A DNA stretch of 64,000 nucleotides from an uncultured Paracoccus sp. (GTDB lineage Bacteria; Pseudomonadota; Alphaproteobacteria; Rhodobacterales; Rhodobacteraceae). Below the pieces are notes generated by a model. The model searched no databases. It saw only the letters and a program-made list of their open reading frames with translations, and was not told the DNA's origin. How positions within the stretch are numbered: position 1 is the stretch's first letter; every line of letters begins with the position of its first letter. A program made the translations under genes and the position numbers. Shown piece after piece: positions 57,751 through 64,000 of the stretch. The stretch is from positions 1 through 64,000 of the forward strand of contig NZ_CANKWH010000010.1 of assembly GCF_947487305.1 (NCBI RefSeq). Direction: 5' to 3'.

Positions 57751-59264
57751 AGATCTATGTTCCGATGGACAGCGCCGCCACGGCGCTTGGTGCCGACGAG
57801 GTGGCCAAGGCGCTGGCGCGCGAGATCGCGGCGCGGGGCCTCGACGCCCAGATCATCCGCAACGGCACGCGCGGCATGATCTGGCTGGAGCCGCTGGTCG
57901 AGATCGACCGGGGCGATGGCCGGATGGGCTATGGCCCGGTGACGCCCGCCGATGTGCCGGCGATCCTTGACGGTAGCGCGCAGAGCCTTGGCCCGGTCGA
58001 GGAGATCCCCTTCTTCGCCAACCAGACCCGGCTGACCTTTGCCCGCTGCGGGGTGATCGATCCGCTGGACCTGGATGACTACGCGGCCCATGGCGGGCTG
58101 GCGGGTCTGACCCGTGCCATTGCCATGAGCTCGGCAGAAATCGTGCAGGAGGTTGCCGACAGCGGGCTGCGCGGGCGCGGCGGGGCGGGGTTCCCGACCG
58201 GCATCAAGTGGAAGACCGTGGCCGAGGCCGATGCCGATCAGAAATACATCGTCTGCAATGCCGACGAGGGCGACAGCGGCACCTTTGCCGACCGGATGAT
58301 CATGGAGGGCGACCCCTTCACCCTGATCGAGGGCATGGCCATCGCCGGTCTCGGCGTGGGCGCGACCCGCGGCTATGTCTATCTGCGCAGCGAATATCCC
58401 GATGCCATCCGGGTGATGCGGGCGGCGGTGAAGATCGCCCGCCAGCGCGGGGTGCTGGGCGCGGATGTGCTCGGTTCGGGCCGGGCCTTCGACATGGAGA
58501 TCCGGCAGGGTGCCGGGGCCTATGTCTGCGGCGAGGAAACCAGCCTTCTGAACAGCCTCGAGGGCAAGCGCGGCGTGGTCCGCGCCAAGCCGCCACTGCC
58601 GGCGCTGGAGGGGTTTCTGGGCAGGCCCACGGTCGTCAACAACGTCATCAGCCTCGCGACCGTGCCGGTCATCTTCGAGAAGGGCGCGCAGCATTATGCC
58701 GATTTCGGCCTCGGCCGCTCGCGCGGCACGGTGACGCTGCAGATCGCCGGGAACGTGAAACATGGCGGGCTATATGAAACCGCCTTCGGGCTGACGCTTG
58801 GCGAGGTGGTAAACGGCATCGGAGGCGGCACCGCAACCGGACGTCCGGTCAAGGCGGTGCAGGTCGGCGGGCCGCTGGGGGCCTATATGCCGGTCAGCAA
58901 GTTCGACACGCCCGTGGGCTATGAAGAATTTGACAAGAACGGCGGACTGATCGGCCATGCCGGGCTGGTGGTCTTTGACGACAGTGCCGACATGCTGCAG
59001 ATGGCCCGCTTCGCCATGGAGTTCTGCGCCGTGGAAAGCTGCGGCAAATGCACCCCCTGCCGCATCGGCGCGGTGCGCGGCGTCGAGACCATCGACCGCA
59101 TCGCCGCCGGCGATCCCGGTGCTGCCGACCTCTTGACCGATCTTTGCGAGACAATGAAGGACGGCTCGCTTTGCGCCTTGGGGGGCTTCACCCCCTTCCC
59201 GGTCATGTCGGCGCTGACGCAATTCCCCGATGACTTCGTCTGCCAGAAGGAAGCCGCCGAATGA
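57747..59264 (+). CDS. fdsB: NAD-dependent formate dehydrogenase beta subunit
   Basis: The 505-residue subunit is NuoF-like. It has the FMN-binding stretch GLRGRGGAGFPTGIKWKTV, the NADH-binding NADEGDSGTFADRMIMEGDP, and GAYVCGEETSLLNSLEG. The [4Fe-4S] cluster motif is ESCGKCTPCRIG with the fourth Cys in CETMKDGSLCALGG. It reduces NAD with electrons from formate coming through the Fe-S chain. The start at 57747 is set by ATGA overlap with fdsG, and the stop overlaps fdsA. The N-terminal 130 residues form the usual thioredoxin-like lead-in of the FdsB group. Confidence 0.93.
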   Translation: MKIYVPMDSAATALGADEVAKALAREIAARGLDAQIIRNGTRGMIWLEPLVEIDRGDGRMGYGPVTPADVPAILDGSAQSLGPVEEIPFFANQTRLTFARCGVIDPLDLDDYAAHGGLAGLTRAIAMSSAEIVQEVADSGLRGRGGAGFPTGIKWKTVAEADADQKYIVCNADEGDSGTFADRMIMEGDPFTLIEGMAIAGLGVGATRGYVYLRSEYPDAIRVMRAAVKIARQRGVLGADVLGSGRAFDMEIRQGAGAYVCGEETSLLNSLEGKRGVVRAKPPLPALEGFLGRPTVVNNVISLATVPVIFEKGAQHYADFGLGRSRGTVTLQIAGNVKHGGLYETAFGLTLGEVVNGIGGGTATGRPVKAVQVGGPLGAYMPVSKFDTPVGYEEFDKNGGLIGHAGLVVFDDSADMLQMARFAMEFCAVESCGKCTPCRIGAVRGVETIDRIAAGDPGAADLLTDLCETMKDGSLCALGGFTPFPVMSALTQFPDDFVCQKEAAE

Positions 59265-62194
59265 AGGATTTCATCATCCCCCAATTCGCCCCCGGCGATG
59301 ATCGCGACATGGGCACCCCCGCGCGCACCGGTGCGCCCGTCACCCTGCTGATCGACGGCTTTCCCGTCACCGTGGCCGAGGGCACCTCGGTCATGCGCGC
59401 CGCCTTCGAGGCCGGGATCGAGGTTCCGAAGCTGTGCGCCAGCGACAACCTGGAAGCCTTCGGCTCCTGTCGGCTCTGCGTGGTCGAGATCGAGGGGCGG
59501 CGCGGGCTGCCGGCCTCCTGCACCACGCCGGTCAGCGAGGGCATGGTGGTCCATACCCAGTCCGAGAAGGTCCGCAAGATCCGTCGCGGGGTGATGGAGC
59601 TCTATATCAGCGACCACCCGCTGGACTGCCTGACCTGCTCGGCCAATGGCGATTGCGAATTGCAGGACGCCGCCGGTCAGGTGGGTCTGCGCGATGTGCG
59701 CTATACGCCGGGCGAGAACCATTTCGACCCCTCGGGAACCGGCGCGCGAAGCCAGTCCGAGGCGCGTCTCAGGATGCCCACAGGCGAGGCCAACCCGCTT
59801 TATACCCCCAAGGATAACAGCAACCCCTATTTCAGCTTCGATTCCTCGAAATGCATCGTCTGCTCGCGTTGCGTTCGGGCCTGTGAAGAGGTGCAGGGCA
59901 CATTCGCCCTGACCATCGAGGGAAGGGGCTTTGACAGCCGGGTCAAGGCCGGGGCGGTCGGGGATGATTTCCTCAGCTCGGATTGCGTTAGCTGTGGCGC
60001 CTGCGTGCAGGCCTGCCCGACCGCGACCCTGCAGGAGAAATCGGTCATCACCATGGGCACGCCCACCCGCTCGATCATCACCACCTGCGCCTATTGCGGG
60101 GTCGGCTGTTCGTTCAAGGCAGAGCTGAACGGCGATCAGCTGGTGCGCATGGTGCCTTACAAGCATGGCAAGGCCAATCGCGGACATAGCTGCGTCAAGG
60201 GCCGCTTTGCCTATGGCTATGCGGCGCACAAGGACCGCATCCTGAAGCCGATGATCCGCGAGACCATCGACCAGCCTTGGCGCGAGGTCAGCTGGGACGA
60301 GGCGCTGAGCTTTGCCGCCAACCGGATGAAGGGGCTGCAGGAGCAATATGGCCGCCAGTCGGTCGGCGTCATCACCTCCTCGCGCTGCACCAATGAGGAA
60401 ACCTATCTGGTGCAGAAGCTGACCCGCGCGGTCTTCAAGAACAACAATACCGATACCTGCGCCCGCGTCTGCCATTCGCCCACCGGCTACGGCCTCGGCA
60501 AGACCTATGGCACCTCGGCCGGGACGCAGGATTTCGACAGCGTCGAGGAAACCGATGTGGTCGTCGTGATCGGCGCCAATCCGACCGACGGTCATCCGGT
60601 CTTTGCCAGCCGGCTGAAAAAGCGGCTGCGCGAGGGTGCCAAGCTGATCGTCATCGACCCGCGCCGCACCGATATCGTCCGCTCGGCCCATATCGAGGCG
60701 CAGTATCACCTGCCGCTGCGCCCCGGCACCAATGTCGCCGTGGTCTCGGCCATTGCCCATGTGATCGTGACCGAGGGCCTCTTCAACGAGGATTTCATCC
60801 GCACCCGCTGTGACTGGGACGAATTCCAGTTCTATGCCGAGTTCATCAGCGACCCGCGCCACAGCCCCGAAGCGACCCAGCTTCTGACCGGCGTGCCGGC
60901 GGCCGATCTGCGCGCCGCAGCGCGGCTCTATGCCACCGGCGGCAACGGCTCGATCTATTACGGGCTTGGCGTGACCGAGCACAGTCAGGGCTCGACCACG
61001 GTCATGGGCATCGCCAACCTTGCCATGCTGACTGGCAATATCGGCCGCCCCGGCGTGGGGGTGAACCCGCTGCGCGGCCAGAACAATGTTCAGGGCTCGT
61101 GCGACATGGGGTCCTTCCCGCATGAACTGCCGGGCTATCGCCATGTGAAGCTGCCCGATGTGCGGGCGATCTTCGAGAAGGCCTGGGGCGTCGAGATCGA
61201 TCCCGAGCCCGGCCTGCGCATCCCCAATATGCTGGATGCGGCAGTCGAGGGCCGGTTCAAGGGTCTCTACTGCCAGGGCGAAGACATCCTGCAATCGGAC
61301 CCCGACACCCATCACGTCGCGGCGGGGCTTGCGGCCATGGACTGTGTCATCGTCCATGACCTGTTCCTGAACGAGACGGCAAACTACGCCCATGTCTTCC
61401 TGCCGGGTTCCTCTTTCCTCGAGAAGGATGGCACCTTCACCAATGCCGAGCGCCGCATCAATCGCGTGCGCAAGGTGATGGCACCGCTCAATGGCTACGA
61501 GGACTGGGAGGTGACGCAGCTTCTGGCGAATGCCATGGGCGCGGACTGGCATTACACCCATCCAAGCCAGATCATGGACGAGATCGCGGCGACCACGCCC
61601 AGCTTTGCCGGGGTGAATTACGAAATGCTCGAGGAAAAGGGGTCGGTGCAATGGCCCTGCAACGAGGCAGTGCCCGACGGCACGCCGCTGATGCATGTCG
61701 ATGGCTTCGTCTCGGGCAAGGGCCGGTTCATGGTCACCGAATATGTCGCCACCGATGAACGCACCGGCCCGCGCTTCCCGCTGTTGCTGACCACCGGGCG
61801 GATCCTGTCGCATTACAATGTCGGTGCGCAGACGCGGCGCACGGATAACGTGGCATGGCATCCCGAGGATCTGCTGGAGATCCATCCCCATGATGCCGAG
61901 GTACGCGGCGTGAAGGAGGGTGACTGGGTACGGTTGGCCAGCCGGGCGGGTGAGACCACCCTGCGCGCCACCCTGACCGACCGGGTCAGCCCGGGTGTGG
62001 TCTATACCACCTTCCACCACCCGACGACGCAGGCCAATGTCATCACCACCGATTTCTCGGACTGGGCGACCAATTGCCCGGAATACAAGGTGACGGCGGT
62101 GCAGATCAGCCCCTCGAACGGGCCTTCGGAATGGCAGGAACGCTATAACGAGCAGGCCGAGCGCTCGCGCCGCATCCTGCCGGCGGCGGAATGA
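59261..62194 (+). CDS. fdsA: NAD-dependent formate dehydrogenase alpha (catalytic, bis-MGD) subunit
   Basis: The 977-residue catalytic subunit has, in order, a [2Fe-2S] domain (PKLCASDNLEAFGSCRLC), a His-ligated cluster (HPLDCLTCSANGDC), and two [4Fe-4S] ferredoxin motifs (CIVCSRCVRACEE and CVSCGACVQACPT). The bis-MGD domain follows with its own cluster (CAYCGVGC). The probable Mo ligand is Cys404 in ARVCHSPTGYG. It oxidises formate to carbon dioxide in the cytoplasm. Length is normal for FdsA. It overlaps fdsB and fdsC. Confidence 0.95.
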   Translation: MKDFIIPQFAPGDDRDMGTPARTGAPVTLLIDGFPVTVAEGTSVMRAAFEAGIEVPKLCASDNLEAFGSCRLCVVEIEGRRGLPASCTTPVSEGMVVHTQSEKVRKIRRGVMELYISDHPLDCLTCSANGDCELQDAAGQVGLRDVRYTPGENHFDPSGTGARSQSEARLRMPTGEANPLYTPKDNSNPYFSFDSSKCIVCSRCVRACEEVQGTFALTIEGRGFDSRVKAGAVGDDFLSSDCVSCGACVQACPTATLQEKSVITMGTPTRSIITTCAYCGVGCSFKAELNGDQLVRMVPYKHGKANRGHSCVKGRFAYGYAAHKDRILKPMIRETIDQPWREVSWDEALSFAANRMKGLQEQYGRQSVGVITSSRCTNEETYLVQKLTRAVFKNNNTDTCARVCHSPTGYGLGKTYGTSAGTQDFDSVEETDVVVVIGANPTDGHPVFASRLKKRLREGAKLIVIDPRRTDIVRSAHIEAQYHLPLRPGTNVAVVSAIAHVIVTEGLFNEDFIRTRCDWDEFQFYAEFISDPRHSPEATQLLTGVPAADLRAAARLYATGGNGSIYYGLGVTEHSQGSTTVMGIANLAMLTGNIGRPGVGVNPLRGQNNVQGSCDMGSFPHELPGYRHVKLPDVRAIFEKAWGVEIDPEPGLRIPNMLDAAVEGRFKGLYCQGEDILQSDPDTHHVAAGLAAMDCVIVHDLFLNETANYAHVFLPGSSFLEKDGTFTNAERRINRVRKVMAPLNGYEDWEVTQLLANAMGADWHYTHPSQIMDEIAATTPSFAGVNYEMLEEKGSVQWPCNEAVPDGTPLMHVDGFVSGKGRFMVTEYVATDERTGPRFPLLLTTGRILSHYNVGAQTRRTDNVAWHPEDLLEIHPHDAEVRGVKEGDWVRLASRAGETTLRATLTDRVSPGVVYTTFHHPTTQANVITTDFSDWATNCPEYKVTAVQISPSNGPSEWQERYNEQAERSRRILPAAE

Positions 62195-63018
62195 CCATGA
62201 TCCCCGCCGCCGCCACGACCTCCTTCGCCACGCATTTCCGCGCGGGTCGCCACGCGCAGATGGTTCATGCCCTGCCCGAAGAGACCGCCATCTCGATGGT
62301 CTATGACGGCAGCGCCCATGCCGTGATGATGGCCAGCCCCGCCGATCTCGAGGATTTCGCCACCGGCTTCACTCTGACCGAAGGCATCGTCGAGAGCGCC
62401 GACCAGATCAGCAAGATCGACCTTGTGGCCCATGACAAGGGCGTCGAGGTGCAGATGTGGCTGGAAGGGGATCGCGGGTTACAACTGGCGGCGCGGCGCC
62501 GGACCATGGCCGGGCCGGTCGGCTGCGGGCTGTGCGGCATCGAAAGCCTCGATCAGGCGGTGCGCGAGCTGCCCGATTGTTCGGATGTCGGCGCGCAGTT
62601 CAGCGTTGATGAGGTGACGGCCGCGACCGCCGCGCTGCGTGACTGGCAGCCGCTGCATGACCGCACCCGCGCGGTGCACGCGGCGGGCTTCCTGCTGCCC
62701 GGTCAGGGGATCGTTTTGGCCCGCGAGGATGTCGGCCGCCACAACGCACTGGACAAGCTGATCGGCGCATTGGCGCGCCAGGGCATCGATGCCGGCACCG
62801 GCGCCATCGTGCTGACCAGCCGAGTCTCGGTCGAGATGGTGCAGAAGACCGCCATGGCGCGCTGCGGCACGCTGATCGCGGTTTCAGCGCCCACGGCCCA
62901 TGCTCTGCGACTGGCTGCCGGCGCCGGCCTTACCCTTGCCGCCTATGCCCGCGCCGAGGGCTTCGACCTGTTTTCCAACCCGCACCGCCTGTCGCACGAG
63001 GTCGCCGATGTCGCCTGA
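62191..63018 (+). CDS. fdsC: formate dehydrogenase accessory protein, FdhD-like sulfurtransferase
   Basis: The 275-residue protein has the FdhD motif GPVGCGLCGIES, the catalytic Cys pair, and AGFLLPGQGIVLAREDVGRHNALDK, characteristic of FdhD/FdsC. It delivers sulfur to, and protects, the bis-MGD cofactor before insertion into FdsA. The first Met overlaps the fdsA stop; the second Met two codons later may also serve. It overlaps fdsD by 11 bases. Confidence 0.92.
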   Translation: MTMIPAAATTSFATHFRAGRHAQMVHALPEETAISMVYDGSAHAVMMASPADLEDFATGFTLTEGIVESADQISKIDLVAHDKGVEVQMWLEGDRGLQLAARRRTMAGPVGCGLCGIESLDQAVRELPDCSDVGAQFSVDEVTAATAALRDWQPLHDRTRAVHAAGFLLPGQGIVLAREDVGRHNALDKLIGALARQGIDAGTGAIVLTSRVSVEMVQKTAMARCGTLIAVSAPTAHALRLAAGAGLTLAAYARAEGFDLFSNPHRLSHEVADVA

Positions 63019-63226
63019 AAAGATGGTCATGATGGCCAACCAGATCGCCACCTTCTTCGACAGCCAGCCGGGCGATCCGGCCAAGGCCATCGCCGGCCAT
63101 CTCAGCGATTACTGGGACCCGCATATGCGGCGGCAGCTGGCGGATTATGTCGGCGAGGGCGGTGCGCGCTTGCTGCCGACGGTGCGCGAGGCGGTGGCAC
63201 GGCTGGTCGAGACGGCGCGGGCATGA
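63008..63226 (+). CDS. fdsD: formate dehydrogenase delta subunit
   Basis: The 72-residue protein reads MSPEKMVMMANQIATFFDSQ, then HLSDYWDPHMRRQLADYV, the FdsD signature. It is a small accessory or structural subunit found in fds operons. The start at 63008 overlaps the fdsC end and is chosen because the family begins at this Met; reading further upstream gives only antisense-like sequence. It is the last gene of the operon. Confidence 0.9.
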   Translation: MSPEKMVMMANQIATFFDSQPGDPAKAIAGHLSDYWDPHMRRQLADYVGEGGARLLPTVREAVARLVETARA

Positions 63227-63227
63227 C

Positions 63228-63243
63228 GCCGGGTCGCCCCGGC
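63228..63243 (+). terminator. weak stem-loop after the fds operon
   Basis: GCCGGG and CCCGGC pair with a TCGC loop one base after the fdsD stop. It is short and lacks a U-tract, so it is a candidate only. Confidence 0.35.
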
Positions 63244-63345
63244 AGGGCCAGGCCGAGACTTCAACAATCAACTGCAGGTGAAGGACCGGCAGGCCGTATC
63301 GCCTTGGGTTGACCTTATCGACTGGAGGTTTCAGGCTGACAGATG

Positions 63346-63364
63346 AGCGAAAATTGTTCGCTCT
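63346..63364 (+). promoter_or_regulatory. inverted repeat upstream of the YcaC-like gene
   Basis: GAGCGAA and TTCGCTC are perfect 7-bp arms around AATTG, about 35 bp before the start codon. The size and location match an operator for a TetR- or MarR-type repressor. None is encoded nearby in the window. Confidence 0.55.
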
Positions 63365-63397
63365 GGCCTGACATCCAGACCCGACAAGGAGCATTTC

Positions 63398-64000
63398 ATG
63401 ACCAGTGAACCGATCCGCGATCCGAAAGCCGACGCGCTTCTGACGCCGCAGAACGCCACCTTCGTCATCATCGATTACCAGCCCGTCCAGGTGAACTCGA
63501 TCGCCTCGATGGACCGACAGCTTTTGATCAACAATATCGTCGGCTGCGCGCGGGCGGCGGTGGTCTATGGTCTGCCGATCGTCCATTCGACCGTGAACGT
63601 GAAGACCGGCCTGAACAAGCCGCCGATCCCACAGATCCGCAAGGCGCTTGGCGGCGTGCCGACGATCGACCGCACCACGATCAATTCCTGGGAGGATGTG
63701 GAATTCCGGCAGGCGGTCAAGGATGCGGGCCGCAAGAAGCTGATCATGACCGCGCTCTGGACCGAGGCCTGCCTGACCTTCCCGGCGCTCGATGCGCTCA
63801 GCGAAGGCTACGAGGTCTATGTGCCGATCGATGCCGTCGGCGGCACCTCGTCGGCCGCGCATGAGGCCGGGCTGCGCCGGATCGAACAGGCGGGCGGCAA
63901 GATGATCAGCGTGCCGCAGCTGTTCTGCGAGCTGCAGCGCGACTGGAGCCGGGCCGAGACGGTGCCCGCCTTCATGGACCTGTTCATCCAGACCGGCGGC
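63398..64000 (+). CDS. YcaC-type isochorismatase-fold hydrolase (3' end outside the window)
   Basis: The visible 201 codons encode most of a cysteine-hydrolase domain. Asp26 in FVIIDYQPVQVNS, a Lys in the following strands, and Cys125 in ALWTEACLTFPALDAL form the expected triad. The wording INSWEDVEFRQAVKDAGRKK and FCELQRDWSRAETV matches the YcaC group, whose members are about 205-215 residues, so only the last few residues are missing. Function of YcaC proteins is unproven, though amide hydrolysis is plausible. GGAG precedes the start, and the gene is separate from the fds operon. Confidence 0.85.
   Translation, partial: MTSEPIRDPKADALLTPQNATFVIIDYQPVQVNSIASMDRQLLINNIVGCARAAVVYGLPIVHSTVNVKTGLNKPPIPQIRKALGGVPTIDRTTINSWEDVEFRQAVKDAGRKKLIMTALWTEACLTFPALDALSEGYEVYVPIDAVGGTSSAAHEAGLRRIEQAGGKMISVPQLFCELQRDWSRAETVPAFMDLFIQTGG

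Noticed and set aside
58919..62020. Minus-strand frame of 1033 codons opposite fdsB and fdsA
   Set aside because: Antisense of a fully recognised formate dehydrogenase.

Overview
This window looks like a chromosomal or large-replicon segment of a GC-rich alphaproteobacterium, most likely Rhodobacteraceae and probably Paracoccus or a close relative. The evidence is the dense, strongly G/C-biased codon use, the tightly overlapping operons (ATGA and TGATG junctions), two TRAP transporters, a soluble NAD-dependent formate dehydrogenase (fds) operon, and many catabolic acyl-CoA and glyoxylate genes. The genus is an inference; no rRNA or tRNA is present to confirm it.

Layout. (1) Positions 1-80 resemble the end of an IS3-type insertion sequence. 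(2) 161-12563, minus strand: a surface-protein locus made of a giant tandem-repeat protein (19 repeats of about 100 residues) and an outer-membrane barrel gene 10 bp downstream. The giant reading frame is interrupted by one in-frame TAA at 8562-8564. (3) 12564-13640: a promoter-rich gap with two palindromes. (4) 13641-14690: a lone phytanoyl-CoA-dioxygenase-like gene with its own terminator. (5) 14947-20470: a split transketolase, an SDR and a TRAP transporter, followed by a convergent LysR gene. (6) 21620-27527: a short or branched-chain acyl-CoA catabolic operon with a divergent AraC-type regulator.

(7) 27595-30521: three small membrane-anchored proteins and a convergent polytopic membrane protein, none with a function I recognise. 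(8) 30601-39509, minus strand: an eight-gene operon for a peptide ABC importer, a gamma-glutamyltransferase-like enzyme, a DUF1028 protein and a TauE/SafE permease, suggestive of gamma-glutamyl (glutathione-like) peptide use. (9) 39960-50172: a second TRAP system with a CoA-transferase and crotonase, then a GntR regulator, a large FAD/Fe-S 2-hydroxyacid dehydrogenase, a serine-glyoxylate-type aminotransferase and a GlcG-like protein. The two outward promoters of this region share a 14-bp motif at almost the same distance from a TTGAC box, which points to one regulon.

(10) 51229-56208: a Tat-exported molybdenum hydroxylase, its 2Fe-2S subunit, a diheme cytochrome c and a Crp/Fnr regulator in one overlapping operon. 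(11) 56291-63226: a LysR regulator and fdsGBACD, the NAD-dependent formate dehydrogenase, with an LTTR-like palindrome upstream of fdsG. (12) 63398 to the end: a YcaC-type isochorismatase-fold hydrolase cut by the window edge.

Taken together the window is mainly catabolic: uptake of organic acids and peptides, glyoxylate and acyl-CoA metabolism, and formate oxidation. The most unusual features are the interrupted giant repeat protein, the shared promoter motif around the glyoxylate/TRAP cluster, the gamma-glutamyl peptide operon and the uncharacterised four-gene membrane module.
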